The position numbers and the translations under genes are program-made. The notes below the pieces were generated by a model. The model was not told the origin of the DNA. It ran no database searches and saw nothing but the letters and a program-made list of their open reading frames with translations. From contig CAIJHQ010000058.1 of assembly GCA_903820505.1 (NCBI GenBank), positions 1 to 64,000 on the forward strand: a stretch of DNA of 64,000 nucleotides. The letters run 5' to 3'. Shown one piece after another: positions 35,576-44,970 of the stretch. Position 1 is the first letter of the stretch. Every line of letters starts with the position of its first letter. The stretch is from Candidatus Omnitrophota bacterium. GTDB lineage: Bacteria; Omnitrophota; Omnitrophia; Omnitrophales; Aquincolibacteriaceae.

Positions 35576-38344
35576 TTGGATGCGATCGTCCTCCGTGGGG
35601 TCAAGACCCACAACCTGAAGAATTTCGATCTCGAACTGCCGCACCGGCGCCTTTATGTGATCACGGGCGTTTCGGGGTCCGGCAAATCCTCCCTGGCTTT
35701 TGATACCCTTTACGCGGAGGGCCAGCGCCGTTATATCGAATCGGTCTCCTCGTACGCGCGCCAATTCCTCGAACGCGTGCCGAAACCCGACATTGGATCG
35801 GCGGCCGGTATCCCGCCGGCTCTGTCCATTCAGGCCAAGAATGTCATCAGTAATGCCCGCTCGACGGTCGGGACCCAGACCGAGATCAATGACTATCTGC
35901 GCGTGATGTTCGCCCGCGCGGGACGCCTCCTGTGTCCCGAATGTCGTTCGGAAGTTGAGGCCTATGATCCGAACAAGGTTGCCGCGCGCCTGCTTGCCGG
36001 GTCCGAAGGGGAAGAGGTCCGGATCGGTTTTTCGGTCCCGTTGGGACAAAAAGGGGCGAAATACGTCCGTGAAAATCTCGAGGAGCTGGAGCGCCAGGGT
36101 TTTAGCGAGTTCCATTTCGAGGGAGCATGGTCGGATGCGGCGGCGTTGATCGAACGGAAAGCGGCGCCCGCGGAACTTTGCGTCAGCGTAGACCGTTTGA
36201 AAGTTTTGCCCGTAAACAAAGAGAGGCTGACCGATTCGCTCGAGCAGGCCTTCCGTCTTGGACGCGGGGAAGCTCAGGTCTGGGTCCGGGACAAGCCGAT
36301 GCGATTTTCCGGGGAGTTACGTTGTTTTTCGTGCGGCCGGTCCTTTCCCAGGCCGACACCGAACCTTTTTTCGTTCAATAGTCCTCTCGGGGCCTGCCCG
36401 GCCTGTCAGGGGTTCGGGCGGGTCATCACGATCGATTGGGACCTGGTGGTCCCCGACCCCGGGAAAACGGTCCGGGAAGGAGCGATCGAACCGTGGACCA
36501 AGGCCAGCACCCGGTGGGAACAGGGACAGCTCGTTGATTTTTGTGAACGGAGGCGTATTCCCACCCGCAAGCCCTGGGCGAAGCTTAAAAGGGAACATCA
36601 AAAGTGGATCCTCCACGGCCTGAAGGGGGACGATTTCACGAGCGTGAAGGATTTCTTTGATTATCTCGGGAAGAAACTTTACAAGATGCATGTGCGGGTC
36701 TTTCTCAACCGTTATCGGGCGTACGTGCCTTGCAAAGATTGCGGTGCGACGCGCCTGAAGCCCGAAGCCCTCAATATTCTGATCGGCGGAAAGAACCTCC
36801 CGGAGGTCCAGGCGCTGAGCATCGAAGATCTCCTGGGCTTTCTGGAGGCTCTCGATCTCCGGCCGGGAGAGAAAGAAAAGATCGAACCGGTGCTTTTTGA
36901 ACTTTTCAGCCGCGTGCGTTTTCTCAAAGAGGTTGGACTGGGATATTTGACGCTGGACCGTATGTCGCGGACCCTCTCGGGCGGGGAGGCTGAGCGTATC
37001 CACCTGGCCAGTTCTCTGGGGTCCTCGCTGGTCGACACGCTTTACGTGCTGGATGAACCGAGCATCGGGCTTCATGAGCGGGACAATCAGATGTTGATCG
37101 ATCTTCTCAAGAAGCTCCGGGACTTGGGCAATACGGTCGTGGTGGTGGAGCATGACAGGACCATGATCGGCTCCGCGGACTGCGTGATCGATCTCGGCCC
37201 GCAAGGCGGCGCGAAAGGCGGGGAACTGGTTTTCCAAGGGACGGTGGATGCTTTAAAGGCTTTTCCGGGTTCGGTGACCGGGTCCTTTCTCGCCGGTAAG
37301 TGCAAGATCGAGCGGACGTCACGGCAGCAGGTTCTACGGCACAAAGAAAAGATCGTGATCCGGGGCGCAAAGGCGCACAACCTTAAGGATATTGATGCTG
37401 AGGTGCCGCTCGGTCGATGGACCGTTTTGACGGGCGTGTCGGGTTCCGGCAAGAGCACTTTACTTTATGATATCCTCTATCATCATTTCCTGAAATTCAA
37501 AGGGCAGCCGGTCTCGCAGGAGGAACTGGGAACGGTCCGGAAGATCCGCGGGTTCGAACATCTCTCGGACATGGTCCTGATCGACCAGTCCCCTTTGGGG
37601 CGCTCGCCGCGCTCCAATCCCGCGACCTATCTGAAGGCCTTTGACGATGTCCGCAAGATCTTTGCGGGCACCTCCCAGGCCAGACAGGAGGGATTTGACG
37701 TAAGCCATTTTTCTTTCAATGTGGACAAAGGCCGCTGCCCGTCCTGCAAGGGCGATGGGAACGTCAAAGTGGAAATGCATTTTCTGGCGGACATTTTTGT
37801 GCCGTGCGAGGCATGCCGCGGCAAGCGCTTCAAACCCGAGGTTCTGGAGATCGAATATCAGGGAAAGAATATTGACGAGGTTCTGAATATGACGGTGGAG
37901 GAGGTCCTTGATTTTTTTGGCCACAGCCGCGGACTTGTCCAGAAGCTTTCGGTCCTCAGGAAGCTCGGTTTGGGTTATCTCCGTCTCGGACAGCCGACGT
38001 TGACGCTTTCCGGGGGCGAGGCCCAGCGCCTGAAGCTCGCCTACGAGCTTTCTTTCCGCAAGACGGCCCCGACTCTCTATCTTCTGGATGAACCCACGAC
38101 AGGGCTTCATGAAGATGACATCCGGCATCTCGTGAAGGCTTTCGAAGAGGTCCTGGAGCATGGTCATTCGCTTATGGTCATCGAACATCACATGGGCCTG
38201 ATCAGTCTGGCCGATCACGTGATCGATCTTGGGCCCGAAGGCGGTGACAAAGGCGGCGAAGTCGTTTATCAGGGCCCTCTGGCGGGTCTTCTCGAATGCG
38301 AGCGTTCTTATACGGGGAAGTATCTTAAGAAATACCTACAATAG
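35576..38344 (+). CDS. uvrA: excinuclease ABC subunit A
   Basis: UvrA is the damage-sensing ABC ATPase of nucleotide excision repair. The 922-residue product has two ATPase modules: Walker A GVSGSGKSS (31-39) with LSGGEAERI and LDEPSIGLHERD, and a second Walker A from residue 620 with LSGGEAQRL and LDEPTTGLHEDD. Zinc-finger cysteine pairs are present: CPEC, CFSCG with CPAC, CKDC, and CPSC with CEAC. The SPRSNPATYLKAFDDVR and IDQSPLGRSPRSN regions are canonical. The start is TTG, the only codon giving the normal N-terminus, with no clear Shine-Dalgarno; coupling to the lipoprotein gene 6 nt upstream is likely. Slightly shorter than the usual 940 residues but complete. uvrB and uvrC are not in the window. 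Confidence 0.93.
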   Translation: MDAIVLRGVKTHNLKNFDLELPHRRLYVITGVSGSGKSSLAFDTLYAEGQRRYIESVSSYARQFLERVPKPDIGSAAGIPPALSIQAKNVISNARSTVGTQTEINDYLRVMFARAGRLLCPECRSEVEAYDPNKVAARLLAGSEGEEVRIGFSVPLGQKGAKYVRENLEELERQGFSEFHFEGAWSDAAALIERKAAPAELCVSVDRLKVLPVNKERLTDSLEQAFRLGRGEAQVWVRDKPMRFSGELRCFSCGRSFPRPTPNLFSFNSPLGACPACQGFGRVITIDWDLVVPDPGKTVREGAIEPWTKASTRWEQGQLVDFCERRRIPTRKPWAKLKREHQKWILHGLKGDDFTSVKDFFDYLGKKLYKMHVRVFLNRYRAYVPCKDCGATRLKPEALNILIGGKNLPEVQALSIEDLLGFLEALDLRPGEKEKIEPVLFELFSRVRFLKEVGLGYLTLDRMSRTLSGGEAERIHLASSLGSSLVDTLYVLDEPSIGLHERDNQMLIDLLKKLRDLGNTVVVVEHDRTMIGSADCVIDLGPQGGAKGGELVFQGTVDALKAFPGSVTGSFLAGKCKIERTSRQQVLRHKEKIVIRGAKAHNLKDIDAEVPLGRWTVLTGVSGSGKSTLLYDILYHHFLKFKGQPVSQEELGTVRKIRGFEHLSDMVLIDQSPLGRSPRSNPATYLKAFDDVRKIFAGTSQARQEGFDVSHFSFNVDKGRCPSCKGDGNVKVEMHFLADIFVPCEACRGKRFKPEVLEIEYQGKNIDEVLNMTVEEVLDFFGHSRGLVQKLSVLRKLGLGYLRLGQPTLTLSGGEAQRLKLAYELSFRKTAPTLYLLDEPTTGLHEDDIRHLVKAFEEVLEHGHSLMVIEHHMGLISLADHVIDLGPEGGDKGGEVVYQGPLAGLLECERSYTGKYLKKYLQ

Positions 38345-38423
38345 CGCAACCCGTTTAATTATAATCAGTTACGGAGCGGCTCCTATCATTGCACGTTCAG
38401 AAGGAATCGGGTATCCTTGTCTT

Positions 38424-38879
38424 ATGAGTAGAAAGATACTTTTTTTTATCGTTGTGGGGGTTTTAGCGGGTGTCCATGTGGGGACGGTCCGCCGTACGGA
38501 AGATCCCGTCCGGGACACCCAGACAAGTGGGATCGCGTATAAACAAAAGATGGAGGAGGAAAAGGACGGCGTGAAGGGGGCCTTGACCTATACCGTTAAG
38601 TACAATCCCAGCGATACTTTTTTTGTGGATCCGCCCTTTGATGCCAAAGAAAAGGCCACGGCAAGGGAAAAGAGCGTGGCCGAGAAACCGCCGGTGCTTT
38701 CGGATTGGTGGGAAGAGCAACCCGTTCAGGAGGCAACAGCCTCCCCCCAGCAAAAAGCCCCCGAAATAGAGGGCGCCGTCGAGGAGCAAGCGGCTTCGAC
38801 CGAAGGCGCGACCGGGGAAGCTGCTTCCGAAGCTACGGAGACAGGAAATGGGGTTGGTAGCGGCGATTCCTGGTGGTAG
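38424..38879 (+). CDS. small secreted or membrane-anchored acidic protein
   Basis: The 151-residue product has an N-terminal hydrophobic segment (KILFFIVVGVLAGVHVG), then a hydrophilic region with YTVKYNPSDTFFVDPPFD, and a low-complexity Glu/Ala/Thr-rich tail ending GSGDSWW. No family recognised. The frame stays open upstream into uvrA, but ATG 38424 begins the hydrophobic signal. TATAAT at 38360-38365 may be a -10 element, with no clear -35. The pair of WW-type motifs (SDWWEEQP and the terminal WW) is the only notable feature. The extracytoplasmic location is inferred. Confidence 0.5.
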   Translation: MSRKILFFIVVGVLAGVHVGTVRRTEDPVRDTQTSGIAYKQKMEEEKDGVKGALTYTVKYNPSDTFFVDPPFDAKEKATAREKSVAEKPPVLSDWWEEQPVQEATASPQQKAPEIEGAVEEQAASTEGATGEAASEATETGNGVGSGDSWW

Positions 38880-39113
38880 GTTTTTCAAAGGTCCTTCCGA
38901 CGAAGCAGAAAGTCCTATATATCAAAGGCTCTTAAAGCTATAATACCTTCCATTTGTTTTCCAGGATCAGTAGGATCTTGGGCCGCTTTATTTTGTGGGT
39001 CTCGTGATAGTTGGAGGGCCACGATTTTATCATTTTGCTTTTCGGAATCTTAAAAAGCGGCATGCTTTTTTTGGCAGGTCGATACTCTAACGAGGTAAAG
39101 GAGAATTTATCCT

Positions 39114-40769
39114 ATGAGCAAGATTCGTCGCTGGAAGCTGTTTTGGATGGATCATTGGGTCAAGATCGCGATCATTATCGGGTCGGTCCTTCTCATTGCC
39201 TTTTCATTCATCGGGATGGCTTCGCTTGAAAGCTATTACCGGAACATCACGCTCGCGCAGTTACCGCTCCAGATACTGATGGTCATCCTGAATTCGGTGA
39301 TCTTCGTCTACCTCTACATGTTCATTTTTCGCGGCGGGTTCGCGAAGCTCGATAAAAAGAATATCAAGGCCAACGAGGTCAACGTCAAGTTCTCGGACGT
39401 GATCGGGATCGACGAGGCCAAGGAAGAATGCTGGGAAGTGGTCCAGCTCATCAAAGACCATGTGCGGCTTCAGAAGATCGGCGGCAGGATCCTGCGCGGC
39501 ATTCTGATGATGGGACCCCCGGGATGCGGGAAGACCTACCTTGCCAAAGCGATCGCGACCGAGGCTGGCCTTCCGTTCCTTTCCATGGCGGCCAGCGAAT
39601 TCAATGAGGTTTTCGTCGGCGTGGGGTCGAGCCGCATGCGGCAGCTCTTTAAGAAAGCGCAGCGCCTCGCCTATGGTTTCGGCGGATGCATTGTATTCGT
39701 CGACGAATTGGATGCGATCGGACATCGCCGCGTTTTTAACCAGTTCGGCGGAGCGGAGACGAATAATACCCAGAACCAGCTTCTGGTGGAGATGGACGGT
39801 CTTTCGGGACGGCAGGAAAACATTATCGTGATCGGCGCTACGAACGCCGCTGAGGACGTCCTGGATCCGGCGCTGCTTCGTCCGGGGCGTTTCGACCGGA
39901 AAGTCTATATCCGCAAGCCGAGCCTTGAGGGCCGTGAAGCGCTTTTCAAATATTATCTCGGGAAAGTGAAATACGAGGCTTCGATCGATTGCAAACGTCT
40001 TGCGCGTAAGGCGATCGATAAATCTCCTGCGGATATCGAGAACGTCGTCAAGGAATCGGCCCTGATCGCGACGCGCGACAAGAGGGATGCCGTGACGATC
40101 AAAGACCTTTCGGAGGCGATCGAGCGCATTGAGTTGGGGATGAAACAGAAGCTTTCGATCAACGACCGTGAGCGCGAAATGACCGCCTATCACGAGACGG
40201 GACATTTGATCGTGACCTATCTTTTGCACCCGCGGGATGATGTTTTCAAAGCTTCCATCATTCCGAGAAAATCCTCGCTCGGCGTGGTGCATCCCACCCC
40301 GATGGAGGAGTGGCACAGCCGGGATCGTGAGACCTTGATGGCCGACATCAAGATATGCCTTGCGGGTTATGTGGCGGAAAAGATCAAATACGGGACCACG
40401 ACCACCGGTGTTACGGCGGATTTCCGCCAGGCCATGAATCTCGCACATACCATGGTCTGGATGCTCGGGATGGGGCCTTCCGGACTTGTGGGGGATTACA
40501 CGATCTACCGCGAAGATAGGGCGATGTTGCTTTCCGAGGCGATCAAGCTCAAGCTCAACGAAGACGTGGACAAGCTCCTCAAGGGCTGTATGGCGGAGGT
40601 GGAAGCGCTTTTGACGAAGGAAAAAGATATTTTTAACCGGTTCGCCAGCGAGCTTATGGCCAAACAGGAGTTGGATTACGACGAGATCGAAGCGATCTTT
40701 GCCGAATACGGAAAGGTCAACCCCCGCAGGTTCAGTCCGCCACGGGGCGCCGAGCCGCCCAAGGGTTAA
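39114..40769 (+). CDS. FtsH-like AAA+ membrane metalloprotease with minimal periplasmic loop
   Basis: The 551-residue protein has two close N-terminal membrane helices (about 18-38 and 53-72) and an AAA domain with Walker A GPPGCGKT (134-141), pore loop FVGVGSSRMRQLF, Walker B IVFVDELDAIG and LLRPGRFDRKVYIR. The peptidase domain has H360-ETG-H364 and the third zinc ligand Asp436 in TADFRQA. All catalytic residues are kept, though HETGH replaces the usual HEAGH. Normal FtsH has about 70 residues of periplasmic domain between its helices; here only about 14 remain. The length is also about 90 residues shorter than usual. AAGGAG lies 10 nt before the ATG. It is likely a paralogue with altered substrate delivery rather than the main FtsH; that is inference. 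Confidence 0.85.
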   Translation: MSKIRRWKLFWMDHWVKIAIIIGSVLLIAFSFIGMASLESYYRNITLAQLPLQILMVILNSVIFVYLYMFIFRGGFAKLDKKNIKANEVNVKFSDVIGIDEAKEECWEVVQLIKDHVRLQKIGGRILRGILMMGPPGCGKTYLAKAIATEAGLPFLSMAASEFNEVFVGVGSSRMRQLFKKAQRLAYGFGGCIVFVDELDAIGHRRVFNQFGGAETNNTQNQLLVEMDGLSGRQENIIVIGATNAAEDVLDPALLRPGRFDRKVYIRKPSLEGREALFKYYLGKVKYEASIDCKRLARKAIDKSPADIENVVKESALIATRDKRDAVTIKDLSEAIERIELGMKQKLSINDREREMTAYHETGHLIVTYLLHPRDDVFKASIIPRKSSLGVVHPTPMEEWHSRDRETLMADIKICLAGYVAEKIKYGTTTTGVTADFRQAMNLAHTMVWMLGMGPSGLVGDYTIYREDRAMLLSEAIKLKLNEDVDKLLKGCMAEVEALLTKEKDIFNRFASELMAKQELDYDEIEAIFAEYGKVNPRRFSPPRGAEPPKG

Positions 40770-40810
40770 GCGATTGGGCCTGAGAGATATTCATCCTCCT
40801 CAAGGGGACA

Positions 40811-40846
40811 GTTCCCGTAAAACTTCCAACGGGAGCGTCTTTTTTT
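40811..40846 (+). terminator. intrinsic terminator after the FtsH-like gene
   Basis: GTTCCCGT (40811-40818) pairs with ACGGGAGC (40829-40836), one G-T wobble, followed by GTC and seven T. It lies 42 nt after the protease stop and inside the longest possible frame of the next lipoprotein, which argues for a downstream start of that gene. Confidence 0.7.
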
Positions 40847-40878
40847 CCGCGATACCGGGTCAAATTTTCGGAACATTC

Positions 40879-42234
40879 GTGTCCTTTTCAGTGGTCCTCG
40901 GTCTTTTTTCCCTCAGTCTCTTCGCATCCGGTTGTGCCAAAGTCACTTATCCCCAGGAAAGCGTTGTACAGGCGCTGAAAGACATCGCCGCCAAAGAATA
41001 TGGCATCCGCAACATCGAGGTGGAGTTCGTCGGGACCACGATGGGGGTTTATCTCCCGCTGGACCAGTTGTTCTCTCTGGATTTTAAGGAAGCGATCATG
41101 AGCGGTAAGGTCACGGACATGGAAAATCTGTTCAAACCGACCGACGCGGCGATCGATAAGGTCGAAGACCTTCTTTTCTCGATGTCGCGGGTCATGCTTA
41201 GCACGGACAAGAAGATAGATTTTTATTTCCTTCAGGCGACCGATATCGAGAAAAGCGGGATGGAACTTTCATTTCTGGGGAACATCGAGGACGTCAAGCG
41301 TGTCCGCTATTGGGACATTCCCCGGAGCGAATACCGCAAACGCGTCATCCATGATATCCGCCTGAACCAAGCCGCGCTTTGGCACAGGCCCGTGCGCCGC
41401 TTTTTTAACGATCTGAACACGGCCGGGAGAGACGTCATTCAAGCCCGGTACTTTCCGAAGACGACCGCGGACAAGTGGTCCAGAGAGTTCTTTTTTGCCG
41501 ATCCCCGGGGGAATATGACCCCGACCGGGCAGGCGCGTTGGGATATCCTTGATCTGAGGAGCATTCCGCTTCAGGACAATAATATCATCGTGTACGTCAA
41601 GGTGAGATCCTCACCCAAGGTTCCGGGGGCCTCCGCGTTCCGGCCCGAGACGAAGGAATATCTTTTCCAGGTCTCGACGCGCGGAGCTGAAGAAAAGATA
41701 CAGAGGATCATCCCGTTCGCGTATTTGGATGCGCGCCCGCAGGGGCTTGATCCCTCCTTTACACGGGAAACGGTCTACCGGAGTTTGCCGAACTGGGAGA
41801 CGGAGTTCAAGACTCCGAACATCCGGATGGGGGACTTTCTATCACGGCAGCTTACGAGGCGCCTCCAGACGATGCTGACCGAAAATGAAAGGATTGGGAA
41901 CACCTTTTTAAGCGTCAAGCTTTCCTTCGGGTACGAGGAGAAGCCCAATCCTTATTTTATATTCGATGCGATCATGCCCCTCCGCTCTCCGGTCGCGAAA
42001 CCTTACACTCCGGAGCAAGGGATCCATGAGGACATTATTTACCTTTGGACCTTGGCGGCCCGTGAATTCGCGGAGGTGCTCCGGAGTTATGATTTCAAGG
42101 ATTATCAATACCTGGAGCTCCGGATCAACCGGGTGGGGGAGACGACGGCCTGGATCGCGAAAAGGGAGGACCTTGAGCTTTTCCGCCGGAACAAAAAAAG
42201 CCTCGAAAAGATCCTCGTTGCCCGACGAAATTGA
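40879..42234 (+). CDS. large predicted lipoprotein of unknown function
   Basis: From the GTG at 40879 the product is 451 residues, with a hydrophobic leader and an ASGC lipobox (Cys19). The frame is open further upstream: TTG 40774 has an AAGGG about 9 nt before it but would be translated through the intrinsic terminator and give a 54-residue leader. The GTG has a normal signal length but no basic n-region, so the start is uncertain. The mature part has no motif that I recognise; it includes YPQESVVQALKDIAAKEYGI, DIPRSEYRKRVIHDIRLNQ and GNTFLSVKLSFGYEEKPNPY. Predicted to be periplasmic, lipid-anchored and mixed alpha/beta. It lies between the FtsH-like protease and the heat-shock genes. Confidence 0.6.
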   Translation: MSFSVVLGLFSLSLFASGCAKVTYPQESVVQALKDIAAKEYGIRNIEVEFVGTTMGVYLPLDQLFSLDFKEAIMSGKVTDMENLFKPTDAAIDKVEDLLFSMSRVMLSTDKKIDFYFLQATDIEKSGMELSFLGNIEDVKRVRYWDIPRSEYRKRVIHDIRLNQAALWHRPVRRFFNDLNTAGRDVIQARYFPKTTADKWSREFFFADPRGNMTPTGQARWDILDLRSIPLQDNNIIVYVKVRSSPKVPGASAFRPETKEYLFQVSTRGAEEKIQRIIPFAYLDARPQGLDPSFTRETVYRSLPNWETEFKTPNIRMGDFLSRQLTRRLQTMLTENERIGNTFLSVKLSFGYEEKPNPYFIFDAIMPLRSPVAKPYTPEQGIHEDIIYLWTLAAREFAEVLRSYDFKDYQYLELRINRVGETTAWIAKREDLELFRRNKKSLEKILVARRN

Positions 42235-42304
42235 GCGGGGAATACCGCGGGGCCCCGAACGCCCGCTTCTCTTTCAGGCCGTTTTTTGCTATCATAGCCG
42301 CCCT

Positions 42305-43087
42305 ATGGAAACATTATCCCGACGACAAGATACGATCCTTTGCGGGGTCGTGGAAACGCATATCGAGACTAGCCAGCCGGTCGGATCGCGTCTGATCGCG
42401 GAGAAATACGCTTTTTCCTTTTCCCCGGCGACGATCCGCAATGAGATGGGCTCTTTGGAAGAGCAGGGCTATTTGACACATCCGCACACCTCGTCTGGAC
42501 GTGTTCCGACGGACCGGGGCTACCGTTATTATTTAGACCATACTCCGTTCGAACAGGTGCTTCCTCAGGAGTATTTTGACAAGGTGACCGAAGAATTGTC
42601 TCCCACCGCGGAAGATGTCCGGGTGGGCCTTTTTTGGGACCGTGTTTCTTCGTTCCTTTCGTCGATGTCTCAGGAAGTCAGCCTGGCCCTATTGCCTTTC
42701 TCCCGGCCTTTATCGTCGGAGAATGAAGAGGGGCTTCAGATCTCGTTGCAGGGCCTGGCGCATATTCTGGAAAAACCGGAATTTCAGGACGTCCGGAAAG
42801 CGAGAACGCTTTTGCAGGCATTCGAGGAAAAAGTTGCCCTGACTCGATGGGTTTTAAGGAATGCTTCCACGGAGCACGTGTCCGTGTCGGTGGGGCATGA
42901 ACACGCCCATGAGGCGCTCGAAGACTGCGCCATTGTGACGGCCCGTTACGCGGTGGGCGAGGATCGGCAGGGAGCCATTGCCATTTTAGGCCCGAAGAGG
43001 ATGCTTTACCGGAAGATCATTCCGCTCGTTTCGCGGATGGCCCACGTTGTGGGGACGCTTATTGAAAGCGTACACACGGAGGAATGA
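42305..43087 (+). CDS. hrcA: heat-inducible transcription repressor HrcA, short form
   Basis: HrcA represses chaperone operons by binding CIRCE inverted repeats. The 260-residue product has the winged-helix N-terminus (VETHIETSQPVGSRLIAEKY, FSPATIRNEMGSLEEQGYL, PHTSSGRVPTDRGYRYYLD) and the C-terminal GAF-like part ending GAIAILGPKRMLYRKIIPLV. The family is usually about 340 residues; the centre is shortened here. No CIRCE sequence (TTAGCACTC-N9-GAGTGCTAA) is seen upstream, so autoregulation in the usual way is doubtful. ATG 42305 gives the family N-terminus. The stop overlaps the grpE start (ATGA). Confidence 0.92.
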   Translation: METLSRRQDTILCGVVETHIETSQPVGSRLIAEKYAFSFSPATIRNEMGSLEEQGYLTHPHTSSGRVPTDRGYRYYLDHTPFEQVLPQEYFDKVTEELSPTAEDVRVGLFWDRVSSFLSSMSQEVSLALLPFSRPLSSENEEGLQISLQGLAHILEKPEFQDVRKARTLLQAFEEKVALTRWVLRNASTEHVSVSVGHEHAHEALEDCAIVTARYAVGEDRQGAIAILGPKRMLYRKIIPLVSRMAHVVGTLIESVHTEE

Positions 43088-43764
43088 TGTCCGAGCATAA
43101 GAATAAAAAGGGGAATGGCGAAGGACAGATGAAAGAGGAAGCTAAAACCAAGGCCCCATCCGCGCAGGCCGATAACGGTCGTGAGGCGATCGCGGCGGCA
43201 ACGGGTGACGTGAAGATCGAGGTGTCCGCGCAGGAATACGAAGGCCTCAAGGCGAGGGTCCAGGAACTCGAGGGACTCCGTGAAAAACTCCTTCGCGCGG
43301 CGGCGGATTTTGAGAACGCGAAGAAACGCAACGCGCGCGAAAAAGAAGAATTTTTGAAGTTCAGCCAGGAGAGGATCCTCAAGGAGATCCTTCCCGTCAT
43401 GGACAACTTTGATCGCGCGCTTGACCACGCGGCGACCGCCGCCGTTACGGGAGGCGGGGAAGAGGCGATGCAGCAGAATTTCAAGACGTTGGTGTCGGGA
43501 GTTCAACGGGTCCAAAAGCAACTGGCCGACATCCTGAAAGCTCACGGGCTGACACGGTTGGTGACGGTCGGCCAGCCCTATGATCCGCACCGTCATGAAG
43601 TGGTGGGACATGTCACCGAGGAAGGTCCCGAGGACCAGATCGTGGACGAACTCGAGCCGGGCTATATGTTCCATGACCGGTTGCTTCGCGCGGCCAAGGT
43701 CCGCGTTCGTGTTCCTTCTCAGCCGCCGTCTCCAAAACACAAAGAACCGGACGAGATCACCTGA
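43084..43764 (+). CDS. grpE: nucleotide exchange factor GrpE
   Basis: GrpE releases ADP from DnaK. The 226-residue product has a disordered charged N-terminus, a long coiled-coil helix (about 55-110: ARVQELEGLREKLLRAAADF, KKRNAREKEEFLKF), the ILPVMDNFDRALDHA segment, and the C-terminal beta domain HRHEVVGHVTEEGPEDQIV followed by GYMFHDRLLRAAKVRV. Two ATG codons are adjacent at the start; either is possible. It overlaps hrcA by 4 nt. dnaK, usually next, is missing here; dnaJ follows after 93 nt. Confidence 0.94.
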   Translation: MMSEHKNKKGNGEGQMKEEAKTKAPSAQADNGREAIAAATGDVKIEVSAQEYEGLKARVQELEGLREKLLRAAADFENAKKRNAREKEEFLKFSQERILKEILPVMDNFDRALDHAATAAVTGGGEEAMQQNFKTLVSGVQRVQKQLADILKAHGLTRLVTVGQPYDPHRHEVVGHVTEEGPEDQIVDELEPGYMFHDRLLRAAKVRVRVPSQPPSPKHKEPDEIT

Positions 43765-43857
43765 TCCATTCCGGAGGAAGCTCGAAATCCCATGCTCAAG
43801 GGTTGTTCAACGGCGCCGGGTGTTATCCGCTTCGCATCAAGCGATCTTTAAGGAATC

Positions 43858-44952
43858 ATGGCACAAAAACGCGACTACTATGAAGTGTTGGGCGTAAGCC
43901 GCAACGTAAGCGCCGAGGAAATAAAAAAAAGTTACCGCAAACTGGCGCTCCAATACCACCCGGACCGCAATCCCGGGGATCATACCGCCGAAGAAAAATT
44001 CAAGGAGGCCGCGGAGGCATACGCGGTCCTCAGCGATGAGGACAAGCGGGCCCGGTACGACCAATTCGGTCACAGTCTGGGGGGCGGCGGATTTTCGGGA
44101 TTCGAGAATTTCCAGGACGCCTTCGGCGGGTTCGGTGACATTTTTGGGGACCTTTTTGAGGACCTTTTGGGCGGTGGGGGCGGACGGCGCGGAAGCCGTG
44201 GTAAACGCGGGGCAGACCTCGAAGAAACGCTGGAACTCGAGCTTGCGGAAGTGCTGACCGGCAAAGCATTTGACCTGGAGATCCTACGGCGGGAAGTTTG
44301 CGGGGAATGTCTCGGGAGCGGCGCGGAAAAGGGGTCCAAGCGGAAAGTTTGTTCGGATTGCGGGGGCCGCGGGGAGGTCCGCGTTTCTCAGGGGTTTTTT
44401 ACTTTACGTCGGACCTGTCCCCGATGTCACGGAGAGGGGGAATCGATCGAGAAGCATTGCCCGGCTTGCCGCGGGGAAGGCCGAGTCCGGAAAATGCGCA
44501 AGCTCCAGGTCAAGATCCCGGCCGGCATCGAGCATGGTTCCCGGCTCCGGGTAACGGGGGAAGGCGAGGCCGGGCAGTCGGGTGCGTCACGTGGGGATCT
44601 TTACATCCATGTGATTGTCAAAAAGAGCAAGACCTTTGAGCGACAGGGACAGAATATTTATTGCGAACGATTGATCCCTTACACCGTCGCCGTGCTCGGC
44701 GGCGAAGTGGAAGTTCCGACCCTGACCGGAAAAACGGTGCTGAAGGTCGCGGCCGGCACATCGGCCGGTAAGGTGCTTAAGATAAAAGACGAAGGTGTTC
44801 CTCTTTACGGGATGACGGACCGGCGCGGGGACGAATATGTCAAGATCGACATCGAGGTTCCGGTCAAATTGAGCAAGACGGAACGGGAACTGCTCGAGAA
44901 ACTTGCCGATGAGCGCAAAGACGGAATTAATCCTAAAAAGGGGTTTTTTTAA
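43858..44952 (+). CDS. dnaJ: chaperone protein DnaJ
   Basis: DnaJ delivers unfolded proteins to DnaK and stimulates its ATPase. The 364-residue product is a full class-A protein: J domain with HPD at 34-36, a Gly/Phe-rich linker ([19 protein letters not shown]), four zinc-binding repeats [24 protein letters not shown] and CPACRGEG, and the two C-terminal peptide-binding domains. AAGGA lies 4 nt before the ATG. The neighbours hrcA and grpE make a heat-shock operon from which dnaK has been lost or moved. Confidence 0.96.
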   Translation: MAQKRDYYEVLGVSRNVSAEEIKKSYRKLALQYHPDRNPGDHTAEEKFKEAAEAYAVLSDEDKRARYDQFGHSLGGGGFSGFENFQDAFGGFGDIFGDLFEDLLGGGGGRRGSRGKRGADLEETLELELAEVLTGKAFDLEILRREVCGECLGSGAEKGSKRKVCSDCGGRGEVRVSQGFFTLRRTCPRCHGEGESIEKHCPACRGEGRVRKMRKLQVKIPAGIEHGSRLRVTGEGEAGQSGASRGDLYIHVIVKKSKTFERQGQNIYCERLIPYTVAVLGGEVEVPTLTGKTVLKVAAGTSAGKVLKIKDEGVPLYGMTDRRGDEYVKIDIEVPVKLSKTERELLEKLADERKDGINPKKGFF

Positions 44953-44970
44953 TGCGGAACGGGGGAGAGT

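Noticed and set aside
42235-42304. CIRCE operator before hrcA
   Set aside because: No TTAGCACTC or GAGTGCTAA half-site is found; only a weak TATCAT -10-like word at 42290-42295.
43792-43851. 19-codon frame between grpE and dnaJ that could be a dnaK remnant or peptide gene
   Set aside because: GGAGGA is 13 nt from the ATG, too far, the peptide has no similarity to DnaK, and there is no other support.
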